A DNA stretch of 64,000 nt from assembly GCF_017833255.1 (NCBI RefSeq), contig NZ_JAFIBU010000001.1, positions 1,364,001 to 1,428,000 on the forward strand. Direction: 5' to 3'. The notes beneath the pieces are model-generated. The model made no database searches and was not told the DNA's origin. It saw only the letters and a program-made list of their open reading frames with translations. A program made the translations under genes and the position numbers. This DNA is from Paenibacillus sp. PvR098. Lineage in GTDB: Bacteria; Bacillota; Bacilli; Paenibacillales; NBRC-103111. Shown one piece after another: positions 36,579 to 45,609 of the stretch (position 1 is the first letter of the stretch; every line of letters starts with the position of its first letter).

Positions 36579-36989
36579 CTATAACTGAACTTCATCAGGC
36601 ACTTGATAAATAATGTATTTACTAGTCCACTTCTCTGATTCAACTACTAATTCAACTTTACCGTTATCTTTAATAAAAACATATCCAGAACCCATCTGCT
36701 CTTTAAAACGAAATCCTAATGTATTAAATTGTTTAATCAGTTCAGTTCCGCCATTTTTCTGGTTCCCTTGATAAATATACCAATTATATCCATTTGCATT
36801 ATTAAGATATACGATTGAATTATATCTGTTAAAGATCTTTTCATATGCTTGCTTTTTTGTTACACCCTCAACCGGTAAATCAGGTAAGTACAACTTAAAA
36901 TTATAGTAAACTAGACCAACTGCCAAAGATATAACTAATACTATCCCAAAAGTTATTTTCGTTACTTTCTTTTTTGATATGGTTTTCAT
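36579..36989 (-). CDS. Membrane-anchored protein of unknown function (array gene 3)
   Basis: The 136 residues have one N-terminal membrane helix (ITFGIVLVISLAVGLVYYNF, about 11-30) and an extracytoplasmic alpha/beta domain of about 100 residues (for example GYVFIKDNGKVELVVESEKW). AAAGGTGAAAAG precedes the ATG. It lies between repeat copies D and E. No family was recognised. Confidence 0.6.
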   Translation of the reverse strand: MKTISKKKVTKITFGIVLVISLAVGLVYYNFKLYLPDLPVEGVTKKQAYEKIFNRYNSIVYLNNANGYNWYIYQGNQKNGGTELIKQFNTLGFRFKEQMGSGYVFIKDNGKVELVVESEKWTSKYIIYQVPDEVQL

Positions 36990-37010
36990 CTTTTCACCTT
37001 TATTCGATTA

Positions 37011-37180
37011 TTTCAGATAACGTTCTTGTATTCACGAACCCTTACTGGCTTAAGCCGCATAGCGGCGGGTCGTCAGACTTAGCCAGTGCAGGGTTGTCTG
37101 CCTGTATCTGCTTCCCTGAATTGCTTCGGGCAGTCCAAGGGTCGCTTGCGATCCACCGCGTGAATACGGTGTTATAGGAT
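37011..37180 (+). repeat. Structured attC-like repeat, copy E
   Basis: TTTCAGATAACGTTCTTGTA at the left pairs with GCGTGAATACGGTGTTATAG at the right. Inner hairpins are ACTGGCTTAAG / CTTAGCCAGT, AGCCGCATAGCGGC, GTCTGCCTG / CGGGCAGTC and GGGTCGC / GCGATCC. GTGCAGGGTTGTCTGCC and CCAAGGG are conserved. It is the last copy seen before the second toxin-antitoxin pair. Confidence 0.8.
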
Positions 37181-37273
37181 GTTGGCGCCTTCTTCGAATA
37201 AGTCCTTCAAAATAATTCTTCAAAAAATAAAAACCCTAACTTCATTCGTCAGGGTAGGTTAACATGTTGTATA

Positions 37274-37543
37274 TTATTTGTAGACATCTCCACGTGATCC
37301 GACTTTGACTATAAATATTAGTAGTCTATCATCTATTATTTCATATATTACTCGATAGTCCCCTACTCTTAGTCTATAAAATTCTCCTTCATAGCCCTTC
37401 ATTTTCTTCGTGTTTGCATTATTAAATGGGTCAATTAGAAGATTTTCTAGTGCTATAATAATTCTTTGGACTGTAGGTTTATCTAGCTTCTTCAAATATT
37501 TCTTTGCTTCACTCGAAAATTCCATTTTATAATTCGAGCTCAC
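37274..37543 (-). CDS. RelE/ParE-type toxin (second pair)
   Basis: The 89 residues have the RelE fold: MEFSSEAKKYLKKLDKPTVQRIIIALENL, then the conserved MKGYEGEFYRLRVGDYRVIYEI and KVGSRGDVYK at the end. Toxins of this fold cut mRNA on ribosomes (RelE) or poison gyrase (ParE); the sequence alone does not decide. A GTG start at 37543 overlaps the antitoxin by 17 bases, as in the first pair. An ATG at 37525 is an alternative. Both toxins in the array are clearly related. Confidence 0.85.
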   Translation of the reverse strand: MSSNYKMEFSSEAKKYLKKLDKPTVQRIIIALENLLIDPFNNANTKKMKGYEGEFYRLRVGDYRVIYEIIDDRLLIFIVKVGSRGDVYK

Positions 37544-37748
37544 GTTTTAAATCCTCCAAAGAAGTAGTTTCACCGTTCACCAACTCATATCTAGCTTGTT
37601 TAATTGATAATATATCATCTTCAGATAGAACGTCATCGTCCTTTAATTGATTTTCAAGTAACCATGATAAAAAGCTCTTAGCTACAACCTTATTCTTGTC
37701 ATTTAGATTCTTTATTAACTTTTCCAACTCATCGTTAGGTACACTCAT
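37527..37748 (-). CDS. Antitoxin (second pair)
   Basis: This is a 73-residue acidic protein. Its C-terminal segment DDILSIKQARYELVNGETTSLEDLKREL resembles that of the antitoxin at 35266 (DDLNAIKAAHEALKKGELINLKDIEHEL), so the two pairs are paralogous. AGGAGG lies eight bases before the ATG. Its stop overlaps the toxin start. Confidence 0.75.
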   Translation of the reverse strand: MSVPNDELEKLIKNLNDKNKVVAKSFLSWLLENQLKDDDVLSEDDILSIKQARYELVNGETTSLEDLKRELEL

Positions 37749-38122
37749 CCATCGTACCTCCTAATCAATTCATGGGTTTAATAATATTGTATCTTATTTT
37801 TATTTTTTTCTCCATAAACTCCCGTGAATAAACTTCCTTGATTTAATTAATGCGCCAATTTCCTATAACAACCCTTATACAAATTAATTACGTATATTAT
37901 ACCATTTTCTGTTATAATACGTACATACGTTTCGTGTTAAGTCTAATGTTGATGATTATTGTGGTAATAGTTCGCTTAAGGTTTTTTTGTGTGTTTTATA
38001 TATGACTCTATTAAGATGAATGTTGTATTTTTTTGCTATTTGGATAATAAATTCCAAGAAACCTAATTAACCCCCGCCCTTAAACGAACCGATAACTTCC
38101 CCATACAAAAGGATTGAAAACA
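37749..38122. other. AT-rich interval with an inverted repeat
   Basis: No gene seen. ACGTATATTATA and TATAATACGT (about 37890-37922) form an inverted repeat that could be an operator for the divergent antitoxin and YdcF-type genes. GCGCCAATTTCCTATAAC near 37850 resembles GTGCCAATTTCTTATAAC near 16243. Confidence 0.4.
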
Positions 38123-38719
38123 ATGCCAAAAACACACATAAGCAAAATCATTACGATTCTAGCAGCACTTACCATATTGTTTGTATGCTATTTCGCCTAC
38201 AGTATTTGGACCTTCGGTGCTAAGAATGAATTAGTTAAAACAGATGCGGCCATCGTGCTCGGTGCGGCCGTTTGGGGTGACCAGCCCTCTCCTGTTCTGA
38301 GAGAAAGGATTAATCATGCGATTTGGCTATATGACAATGGCTATGTAAGTAAAATCATATTTACTGGCGGTAAGGGTGATATACATACAATAGCTGAGTC
38401 GGAAGCAGCCCAGAGATATGCCATTGAAAATCATGTTAATTCTGATGACATTTTGATTGAGACGATCTCTACCATAACAGAAGAAAATCTCAAGTACGCT
38501 TACGATATTGCCAATCAGAATGGCTTAAAGACTTTCATCATTGTTAGCGATCCTTTGCATATGAAACGCTCCATGGTCATGGCACATCATCTGGGCATGG
38601 AGGCTTATACATCACCAACATCAAGTACTGTATATACGAGTCTCAAAACAAAGCTGCCTTTCTTCTTTCGGGAACTATTTTTCTATATCGGATATCTTTT
38701 GAGCATACCTTTCAGGTAA
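38123..38719 (+). CDS. YdcF/SanA-like DUF218 membrane-anchored protein
   Basis: The 198 residues start with one membrane helix (about 10-28). The DUF218 domain follows: TDAAIVLGAAVWGDQPSPVLRERINHAIWLYDNGYVSKIIFTGGKG and later IVSDPLHMKRSMVMA. Family members act at the cell envelope in peptidoglycan or vancomycin-sensitivity phenotypes; the reaction is unknown. The ATG at 38123 follows AAAGGA by nine bases. It stands between the array and the broken recombinase. Confidence 0.85.
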   Translation: MPKTHISKIITILAALTILFVCYFAYSIWTFGAKNELVKTDAAIVLGAAVWGDQPSPVLRERINHAIWLYDNGYVSKIIFTGGKGDIHTIAESEAAQRYAIENHVNSDDILIETISTITEENLKYAYDIANQNGLKTFIIVSDPLHMKRSMVMAHHLGMEAYTSPTSSTVYTSLKTKLPFFFRELFFYIGYLLSIPFR

Positions 38720-38762
38720 AAGGAGTACTCATTGTATGTTGAACCTTTATCTAGTCCATATC

Positions 38763-39686
38763 CTACTTCCTTTGATCGCCTTCGGAAAATCCCGAAATGC
38801 GATCCAAAGGACTCATAATTCGCCCGATGTCTTTTTTGCTTACGTGAGTATATATTTCTGTTGTCTTAGAGCTTCGATGTCCTAGCAGCTCCTGGATGTA
38901 CCTCAAATCCGTGCCGGCCTCCAGCAAGTGGGTTGCAAACGAATGACGAAGGGTATGCATCGACACCTCTTTCGAAGTACCGGATTTTCGAAGAGCGCGT
39001 TCAAAAGCTTTTTGAACGGAACGCAGTAATGTGCCTTCCTTCCGTTGCGCCGGGAACAACCAATCTTCCGGTCTTTCTTTTCTAACATAGGCTCTTAACA
39101 CCACCAACGCGACCCCCGAGAGCAGGGTATATTTGATCCTTTCTCCCATTACTCTGTCGAACATGAATCAGGTGCCGGTCCGCGTCGATATCTTTCACTT
39201 TTAGGGAGACGACCTCGCTTACTCCCAGTCCTGCAGAATAAGCAACATTCAATAGGGCTTGATGCTTTAGATTTTCTAGTGCTTTGAGGAGCTTCAAGAC
39301 CTCGGAAGGACTCAACACATCGGGAAGACGGGTTTGTTTTTTTACGCGGTAAATCTTCGCAGTTGTCCCACATAGGCTTTACGAGTCTGCTGACTGTAGC
39401 CACGTAATTTCAAAAAATCTGACATGCGTTTGATCCATTCCTCTTCCATAACGACCCTTCCCTTTGTATCCTCCCCTCCAATTTGCGAATCCCATACAAT
39501 CACCTCTTCCGAATATAAATCACGAAGCTGATTGACGACCGGCGTAGTGAAGGGAACCGTCCAGATTTTTTTGTCAGGAATATACTTTCTGCCTGGGATT
39601 TGCTTAATCTTTTCAATAAAGCGGGCACCATATGAACGGAAACTCACCGCCAACAAATGAGTATCCCACACTTCAACAACTATCAT
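38763..39686 (-). pseudogene. Tyrosine recombinase with HARP-like N-terminal segment, broken
   Basis: Frame pieces from an ATG at 39686 read first a HARP-like segment (SFRSYGARFIEKIKQIPGRKYIPDKKIWTVP). A core-binding start RMSDFLKLRGYSQQTRKAYVG follows, and then, after a deletion of about 70 codons and a frameshift near 39345, LPDVLSPSEVLKLLKALEN and KHQALLNVAYSAGLGVSEVV. Another frameshift near 39145 leads to the catalytic end [27 protein letters not shown] and TEIYTHV. The R, H-R, H and Y residues are all readable, but no enzyme can be made. It is XerC/D-like with some resemblance to integron-type integrases. Confidence 0.8.
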
Positions 39687-39800
39687 CCCTCTCAGCCTCC
39701 CAACAAAATAAAAAAAGACCCCCACCCCAGGTCGCCAATGGACCATGAGATAAGGATCTTATGCTTTAAGTTCCTAAAATAATAATATGCCTTATAAAAT

Positions 39801-40358
39801 TTATGCGCGGGAGACGTATTTGCCTTCGCGTGTGTCGATCAGGAGCACGTCGCCTTCGTTAATGAAAAGAGGCACCTGTACGTTCAAGCCGGTTTCAACC
39901 TTAGCGGTCTTAGAGGCGCCGGTAGCGGTGTTGCCTTTAATGCCCGGCTCGGTTTCGACGACCTTCAGCTCGACACTGTTCGGCATGTTGATACCGAGGA
40001 TCTCTCCTTGGTAGCTCATGATGTTGATCATCATGTTCTCGCGAAGGAAGTTCAATTCCCACTCGATTTGCTTCTCATCCAAAGGGATTTGATCGAATGT
40101 TTCCGTATCCATGAACGTATGCTCTTTGCCGCTAGCATACAGATATTGCATTTGACGGTTCTCGATGTGGGCGCGGCTGACGTTCTCGCCGGCACGGAAG
40201 GTACGCTCTACGGTGTTACCGTTGCGCAAGTTTTTCAGTTTGGAACGGACGAATGCAGCGCCTTTGCCCGGTTTAACGTGTTGGAAGTCGATAACGGTGA
40301 ACAAATCTCCGTCTACTTCGATAGTCAAGCCTGTTTTAAAATCGTTAACTGAAATCAC
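39801..40358 (-). CDS. efp: Elongation factor P
   Basis: EF-P binds ribosomes stalled at proline stretches and stimulates peptide bond formation. The 185 residues equal the family length: [18 protein letters not shown] at the start, [17 protein letters not shown] with the loop lysine that is modified in many bacteria (about residue 32), and two OB folds. The start is GTG at 40358, with GGGAGG ten bases upstream. It follows pepP in the conserved yqh block. Confidence 0.97.
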   Translation of the reverse strand: MISVNDFKTGLTIEVDGDLFTVIDFQHVKPGKGAAFVRSKLKNLRNGNTVERTFRAGENVSRAHIENRQMQYLYASGKEHTFMDTETFDQIPLDEKQIEWELNFLRENMMINIMSYQGEILGINMPNSVELKVVETEPGIKGNTATGASKTAKVETGLNVQVPLFINEGDVLLIDTREGKYVSRA

Positions 40359-40455
40359 TACAAAAACCTCCCTGAAATGTGAGCAGACGGCAGTACCGTA
40401 GAAAACGCGGAAAACCCGCGACACAAGCAGCTTGCCGCTACCAAGTTGAATAAAG

Positions 40456-41529
40456 TTATGGAATCACGATCAAGTCTTTGCTTGATTGTGTTAACCTACG
40501 ATTTCCATTGTCGGTGATAACGATGTCGTCTTCGATACGGACGCCCCCGAATCCAGGCACATAGATACCAGGTTCCACAGTGACTGTCATTCCCGGAGCG
40601 AGAACCACCTCACCTGTCATGGAAAGCCGCGGTGCCTCGTGGATTTCCATCCCGAGTCCATGGCCGGTACCGTGACCGAAAAGATCGCCATAGCCGTATC
40701 GCTTGATCACATCACGAGCGACGGCATCAGCCTCTCGTCCGGTCATTCCGGGACGAATTCGATCCAGCGCTTCTAGCTGAGCTTCCAGCACGATGCTGTA
40801 GATCTCACGATGCTTGTCCGTAGGCGTGCCCAGCACAACCGTACGGGTAATATCGGAGCAGTACCCTTTATAATACGCACCAAAGTCCAGCTTGACAAAT
40901 TCGTTCGTACCTATGATTTTGTCGCTGGCCTTCCCGTGTGGTAAGGCGGAGCGCTCACCGGAAGCAACGATCGTTTCGAACGATGTCGAGGCCGCACCAT
41001 GAGCACGCACATACATCTCGATCTCAAGCGCGATGTCGAGCTCCCGCATTCCTGGCTTCAGTAAACCAAGCACGTACTCAAACGTCCGATCGGCCAATTC
41101 CGCAGCTTCCTGCATGATGGCAAGCTCGCCATCGTCTTTCACCATCCGAAGCTGTTCAACTAGAGAATCCGTCGGGACAAGCTCTATCCCGCTTAGTGTA
41201 CCGGCACAGGCCTGATACACGCCATACGTCATGTCGTTTTGCTCGAAGCCGAGCTTCGTAAGCCCCGATTGAGCTAGTAGGTCTTTAACCGACTCCATCG
41301 CTTGGGGAGCATGCTCAATGACTTCGTAGCCGACCGCTTGCTGAGGAGCTTGAGTCATGTAGCGAAAGTCCGTAAGCAGAATAGCACGATCCTCCGTCAC
41401 GACCACATAGCCTGACGATCCGGTGAACCCTGTCATGTACAAGCGATTCGTTGCATTCGTAATGAGAAGGGCCCGAAGCCCCTGCTCCTGCATCAGACTG
41501 CGAAGCCGCCTAATCCGTTCCTCCTGCAT
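40456..41529 (-). CDS. Xaa-Pro aminopeptidase (YqhT/PepP type)
   Basis: The 357-residue protein has a creatinase N-terminal domain (about 1-125) and the pita-bread M24 peptidase domain. Metal ligands are visible: D in VKLDFGAYY and CSDITRT, H in [14 protein letters not shown], and E in VTVEPGIYV and RIEDDI. Such enzymes release an N-terminal residue in front of proline and use two Mn2+ or Co2+ ions. It is placed between aroQ and efp as in Bacillus. Confidence 0.93.
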   Translation of the reverse strand: MQEERIRRLRSLMQEQGLRALLITNATNRLYMTGFTGSSGYVVVTEDRAILLTDFRYMTQAPQQAVGYEVIEHAPQAMESVKDLLAQSGLTKLGFEQNDMTYGVYQACAGTLSGIELVPTDSLVEQLRMVKDDGELAIMQEAAELADRTFEYVLGLLKPGMRELDIALEIEMYVRAHGAASTSFETIVASGERSALPHGKASDKIIGTNEFVKLDFGAYYKGYCSDITRTVVLGTPTDKHREIYSIVLEAQLEALDRIRPGMTGREADAVARDVIKRYGYGDLFGHGTGHGLGMEIHEAPRLSMTGEVVLAPGMTVTVEPGIYVPGFGGVRIEDDIVITDNGNRRLTQSSKDLIVIP

Positions 41530-41532
41530 CCG

Positions 41533-41979
41533 CTATCCCTCCGAACGTTCAATATATTGGACCAATGCTCTAAGACCCAATTCATAGCCGTCTGCGCCGA
41601 AGCCTGCGATTTGACCGATCGCTACCGGTGCGATCACAGAAACGTGACGGAACGATTCTCTTTTATGAATGTTGGAAATATGTACTTCGACCACGGGTAT
41701 ACCTACTGCGCTTACGGCATCGCGGATGGCGTAGCTGTAATGAGTGAACGCACCTGGGTTGAATAGGATACCGTCCTTCGTGCCATACGCCGCTTGAATA
41801 CGATCAATCAGCTCGCCTTCATGATTGGACTGGAAGGCTTCAAGCCCTACGCCAAGCTCTGCGGCAAGCCGTGAAACCCGGTCCGTAATCGATTGAAGCG
41901 ATAATGAACCGTAAACCCCAGGCTCCCGGATACCAAGCATATTCAAATTGGGTCCGTTCAACAACAATATTTGTTTCAT
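41533..41979 (-). CDS. aroQ: 3-dehydroquinate dehydratase, type II
   Basis: This enzyme removes water from 3-dehydroquinate in the shikimate pathway. The 148 residues carry the type II motifs LLNGPNLNMLGIREPGVYG, FQSNHEGELIDRIQ, NPGAFTHYSYAIRDA and EVHISNIHKRE(S)FR. The start at 41979 follows GGAGGG by eight bases; a longer frame to 42003 adds no conserved residues. It ends three bases before pepP begins, so they are co-transcribed. Confidence 0.96.
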   Translation of the reverse strand: MKQILLLNGPNLNMLGIREPGVYGSLSLQSITDRVSRLAAELGVGLEAFQSNHEGELIDRIQAAYGTKDGILFNPGAFTHYSYAIRDAVSAVGIPVVEVHISNIHKRESFRHVSVIAPVAIGQIAGFGADGYELGLRALVQYIERSEG

Positions 41980-42087
41980 ACGAAATTCCCTCCAACCGTT
42001 CAAAACAGCACAAGCTTACCCATTTTACCATAAGTTTCCCCAGTTTGAGAACTTTCGTCATTCTCCGCGTTAGTGTATTAATATATG

Positions 42088-42600
42088 TTAACTCTTTGTC
42101 GGCTGCTGCCGTCTATTGCCAAACGGCTCACGAAACCGCTCGTCCGTAAATTCGAAGCTGATGGAATACCCGATGAACAATCCCCACAGCAGAAACAAGC
42201 TGGCATCGGTCAGGATGGTGTTCCAATCCAGGAAAGCGATCCAATTCATCATTCCGGTCACCGGACCGAGTAACAGAAAGATGAAAGCCCACCAAGCAAC
42301 CCCATAGCCTAAGCCGTACAGAGGTCCCTTCGCTTTCGCAAGCAAAAGCGCATACAGCACAGCCGCAGCCATAGAAAACAAAACGAATACTACCCATCCG
42401 AGGAGGTAACCCGGCCAAGTCATAAGGAAGGTATGCTTATAGAAGGGCTCGATCAGAAAAGCCGGAGACAACGTTGTAAAATGAAAATAGTTTTGAATCA
42501 TTTTCAGCCCGCCCCAGAACAGTCCCGCAAAAAAACCGATGTACAGAGAAAAAAACCACTTGTTGGTTCTCGGTTTCGTTTTTTCTTCTTTCGTATGCAT
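42088..42600 (-). CDS. yqhR: YqhR-type membrane protein
   Basis: The 170-residue protein has about four membrane helices, with tryptophan-rich turns (FAGLFWGGLKMIQNYFHF, GYGVAWWAFIFLL). It has the position (between aroQ/yqhS and yqhQ) and type of YqhR of Bacillus, whose function is unknown. The start is at 42600, with GGAGGG seven bases upstream. The neighbouring yqhQ gene is divergent. Confidence 0.8.
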   Translation of the reverse strand: MHTKEEKTKPRTNKWFFSLYIGFFAGLFWGGLKMIQNYFHFTTLSPAFLIEPFYKHTFLMTWPGYLLGWVVFVLFSMAAAVLYALLLAKAKGPLYGLGYGVAWWAFIFLLLGPVTGMMNWIAFLDWNTILTDASLFLLWGLFIGYSISFEFTDERFREPFGNRRQQPTKS

Positions 42601-42766
42601 ATAGTTACCCTCCAGTGGTTCATTCTGAATAATCCTTAGTATGTTCAAAAGTCCTATCGATAAACAAGTAGCTTTATGCGGTCTGATTCGTTACAATAAA
42701 GCTTAAGCAGCGTCAATTCGCCACACTATTCATAACATTATTCAAATCAGAAGAAGGTGCATCTTT

Positions 42767-43693
42767 TTGTCGGAAAAGCAGCAGCAGAATGCGATTTACG
42801 GCGGCCAGGCCGTCATTGAAGGCGTCATGTTCGCAGGTCGAAAGGTTCATGTAACGGCAGTGCGCCGTAAAGATAATACCATCCAATATCTGGAGATCCC
42901 GAAGACAGAAATCGGCTGGGTTCAGGCGCTCAAGAAAATCCCTTTTATCCGGGGTATTGTAGGGATCATCGAGGCTAGCGCAAAGGGATCGCAGCATTTG
43001 AATTTCTCTGCCGAAGTATACGCGGAGGAAGAAGGCGATACCAAAGAGGAACAGAAGGAAACGATCGCTAGCAAAATGACAATGATTCTCGGCGTTGCGT
43101 TCATAGGGATCCTCTCCTTCTTATTCGGCAAATTTGTATTTACTCTCGTACCGACGGCCATCGAACAGGTTTTGTTCGGCCATCTGTTCGAGAATCAAAT
43201 TGGCCACAACTTGATTGAAGGTTTGATCAAAATCATTTTGCTCGTGGCATATATTTATTTCATATCTCTCACCCCGATGATTAAACGGCTGTTCCAATAT
43301 CACGGGGCTGAGCATAAAGTGATCAGCGCGTATGAAGCTGGTGTGGAATTAACGGTGAAGAACGTCCAAAAGTTCAGCACCCTGCATTACCGCTGCGGCA
43401 GCAGCTTCATCGTATTCACCGTCCTAGTCGGCGTTGTGATTTACTCGTTCTTTCAATATGACTCGTTCGTAGAACGGATCATACAGCGTATCGTCCTGAT
43501 TCCAGTGGTCATCGGCGTTTCGTATGAGGTCCTGCGTTTCACCAACACCTTGCGAGATGTACCGGTTCTGCGTTATCTAGGTTATCCCGGGCTTTGGTTG
43601 CAGCTTCTTACAACCAAAGAACCTGATGATTCCCAAGTTGAAGTATCCATTGCTTCATTCAATCGCATGAGAGAGCTGGATAAGCAAATGTAG
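42767..43693 (+). CDS. yqhQ: DUF1385 membrane protein YqhQ
   Basis: The 308 residues open with the family signature YGGQAVIEGVMFAGRKVHVTAVRR and contain about five membrane helices plus the conserved FQYHGAEHKVISAYEAG and HYRCGSSFIVF. DUF1385 proteins are widespread in Bacillota and their function is not known; the conserved histidines suggest metal binding. The start is TTG after AGAAGGTG. The neighbourhood matches the Bacillus yqh cluster. Confidence 0.93.
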   Translation: MSEKQQQNAIYGGQAVIEGVMFAGRKVHVTAVRRKDNTIQYLEIPKTEIGWVQALKKIPFIRGIVGIIEASAKGSQHLNFSAEVYAEEEGDTKEEQKETIASKMTMILGVAFIGILSFLFGKFVFTLVPTAIEQVLFGHLFENQIGHNLIEGLIKIILLVAYIYFISLTPMIKRLFQYHGAEHKVISAYEAGVELTVKNVQKFSTLHYRCGSSFIVFTVLVGVVIYSFFQYDSFVERIIQRIVLIPVVIGVSYEVLRFTNTLRDVPVLRYLGYPGLWLQLLTTKEPDDSQVEVSIASFNRMRELDKQM

Positions 43694-43733
43694 GATATTT
43701 TAAGGGGCTGCATTAACCAAAGGAGGGTTTAGA

Positions 43734-44015
43734 ATGAGAAACCGCAACAGCACGATTGCCTATGTGATCTTCGGGTTGATCGCGATCGGCATTTTATTCA
43801 CCGTTCTATCCAGACCGGGCACCCTGATCATCCCGCTGCTGGTCTTTGGGATCATCTTCTGGCTTTATAAATATCCACCAAGCAGCTGGCGCAGCAAAAC
43901 GCGTTCGTTCACGCCGCCGCGGTTCAACGGCAGTAAGGCCAAACGGAAAAACGCTACTTTTCGGGTCATTAACGGCAGGAAGGACGGTTCCGACGAACCG
44001 CCCAAATACCATTAA
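43734..44015 (+). CDS. Small membrane protein at the yqhP position
   Basis: The 93 residues have two hydrophobic helices (about 8-26 and 30-46) followed by a strongly basic, proline-rich cytoplasmic tail (KTRSFTPPRFNGSKAKRK). It lies 40 bases behind yqhQ, where Bacillus has yqhP; the relationship is by position only. AAAGGAGGG precedes the ATG. A terminator follows. Confidence 0.7.
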   Translation: MRNRNSTIAYVIFGLIAIGILFTVLSRPGTLIIPLLVFGIIFWLYKYPPSSWRSKTRSFTPPRFNGSKAKRKNATFRVINGRKDGSDEPPKYH

Positions 44016-44033
44016 TGAATATGAGTTTACCAT

Positions 44034-44067
44034 GCAGCAGGTTCATTTGAACTTGCTGTTTTTTTAT
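44034..44067 (+). terminator. Terminator behind yqhQ and the small membrane gene
   Basis: CAGCAGGTTCA and AACTTGCTG form a stem with loop TTTG, followed by TTTTTTT. It lies between convergent genes. Confidence 0.85.
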
Positions 44068-45071
44068 GCCTTAACTCTCAAATTGGTGTCTTTATTCTGC
44101 TTAATATAACGGCAAACATGGGTCACATAGTGCTGCATGTATTCCGCAAGCTTCCATTTCCCGAAGAAAGCGTGCGTTGACTCTAAGCCCGATAAGTACA
44201 GCTGCAAGCTTTGTTCATGAGAAATATCGAAGTCTGTATTGCTAACGCCCATCGTCGGAATTTTGACTGTTCGAAACCGGTTATGCTCTTGGATATACCG
44301 CTCATCATGGGCATCCAGCATCGTCGAGAAGAGCGCACGCATCATACTAATGGGACCGTAAATCTCATTGGGCTTACCTGCCCCGCGGCCGACAAGCTGA
44401 AATCCGATCGTTGGGATCATCCGATCCAATGACGGTGCCTCCTCCGAATCAAACAACCAAAGAGGAAAGTTGCTAAGCAAACCCCCATCCACAATATAAA
44501 CAAATTGATCCGCAAACGTTTTGTCAGGCGTCTTTTTTTGGGTTAAGCCTTTACGTATAATGACCGGGTCGAAAAAATAAGGTATGCTGGTGCTCATCCG
44601 AACGGCTTTAGCTACAAGAAACCGCTTTGGATCCACACCGTACTGGGCAATATCATCCGGGAGGACAAGCAGTTTTCGACCGGAAATATCCGAGGCAATA
44701 ATCCGCAGCTGATTAGGTTTTAAATCGCCGAACGTACGAATTCCCTTAGCTAATAACAATTGGTACATCCAATGCTCAAGCGCTTCACCGGAATATAGCC
44801 CCTTCTTGATGAACAAACGCGACAGAGGACCAATAAATTTGGTATCGAAAATCACCGATCGCTGCAAAAAAGAACGGAAAGGCGTAGCCTCGATCACTTC
44901 CCGCATCTCATCGGCCTTATACCCCGCTGCTACCAATGAGGCTACGATCGAACCGGAAGACGTACCCGCCACCTGATAGAACTTGTAGCCTAATTGCTCT
45001 ACAGCGGCTGCCGCCCCTGCCAGAGCTATGCCTTTGACGCCGCCGCCCTCGAATACAGCATTGATTCTCAC
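44064..45071 (-). CDS. yqhO: Patatin-like phospholipase (YqhO)
   Basis: The 335 residues start with the patatin/RssA signature INAVFEGGGVKGIALAGAAAAVE (oxyanion hole), followed by AGTSSGSIVASLVAAG with the nucleophile serine (GTSSG) and, later, VDGGLLSNFPLWLF, whose aspartate completes the Ser-Asp dyad. It is probably a lipid acyl hydrolase at the membrane. GTG at 45071 is chosen because GGGGG lies upstream and the motif starts immediately; the open frame runs to 45167. It is adjacent to mntR, as in Bacillus. Confidence 0.9.
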   Translation of the reverse strand: MRINAVFEGGGVKGIALAGAAAAVEQLGYKFYQVAGTSSGSIVASLVAAGYKADEMREVIEATPFRSFLQRSVIFDTKFIGPLSRLFIKKGLYSGEALEHWMYQLLLAKGIRTFGDLKPNQLRIIASDISGRKLLVLPDDIAQYGVDPKRFLVAKAVRMSTSIPYFFDPVIIRKGLTQKKTPDKTFADQFVYIVDGGLLSNFPLWLFDSEEAPSLDRMIPTIGFQLVGRGAGKPNEIYGPISMMRALFSTMLDAHDERYIQEHNRFRTVKIPTMGVSNTDFDISHEQSLQLYLSGLESTHAFFGKWKLAEYMQHYVTHVCRYIKQNKDTNLRVKA

Positions 45072-45153
45072 CCCGCATCCCCCTATTCTGCAAACAGTCT
45101 CACAGAGTATGTATGAAAGAACGGATTGTACATATGCATTCGCGGTGAACAAA

Positions 45154-45180
45154 ATAAGCCCCGACATCTAGTCGGGGCTT
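45154..45180 (-). terminator. mntR terminator
   Basis: AGCCCCGAC and GTCGGGGCT form a nine-base stem with a short loop just after the mntR stop, followed by TTATTTTG on the minus strand. T-rich sequence on the other side allows action in both directions. Confidence 0.8.
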
Positions 45181-45186
45181 ATTTTT

Positions 45187-45609
45187 TTACGATTCCTCTA
45201 TAACTTTTTTGAGGCGCATCAGATCCTCGGCTCGAGAAACATCCTGTTTAAAATATTCCAGCAGCGTCTCAATACAGGTAATCGAGTCCCAGCTGAGATG
45301 GTGTTCAATACCTTCTACATCTTTGTATATATGTTCATCGGATACACCGATCAGCGTTAAAAACTCTTCCAGAAGTTGATGTCGATCCACCAGTCGTTTA
45401 CCGACCTTCTGCCCTTTGGGAGTCAGAACCAAGCCCCGGTATTTCTCATAAATCAGATAGTTATCTTTATCGAGCTTCTGAATCATCTTGGTCACCGAAG
45501 ATGGATGAACCTCCAGACCTTCGGCAATGTCGGAGACGCGAGCGTAGCCTTTCTCATCAATTAATTTATATATTTTCTCCAGATAATCTTCCATGCTCGG
45601 CGTAGCCAT
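45187..45609 (-). CDS. mntR: Manganese-responsive regulator MntR
   Basis: This DtxR-family repressor of manganese uptake (and, in Bacillus, activator of efflux) has 140 residues. It begins [45 protein letters not shown] with the winged helix. The metal ligands of Bacillus MntR are in place: D8 and E11 near the start, then H77, and E, E and H in [11 protein letters not shown]. The start at 45609 follows GGAGG by seven bases. The only other manganese-linked element in the window is the riboswitch at 19105. Confidence 0.95.
   Translation of the reverse strand: MATPSMEDYLEKIYKLIDEKGYARVSDIAEGLEVHPSSVTKMIQKLDKDNYLIYEKYRGLVLTPKGQKVGKRLVDRHQLLEEFLTLIGVSDEHIYKDVEGIEHHLSWDSITCIETLLEYFKQDVSRAEDLMRLKKVIEES

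Noticed and set aside
34986-37180. Calling the repeats true attC sites of a class-type integron
   Set aside because: Only copy D ends in a sequence fitting GTTRRRY, the left ends do not fit RYYYAAC well, genes lie on both strands and no intact integrase is present; only the general likeness is reported.
34986-37180. CRISPR array
   Set aside because: The repeats are 138-208 bases, separated by genes, and no cas gene is present.
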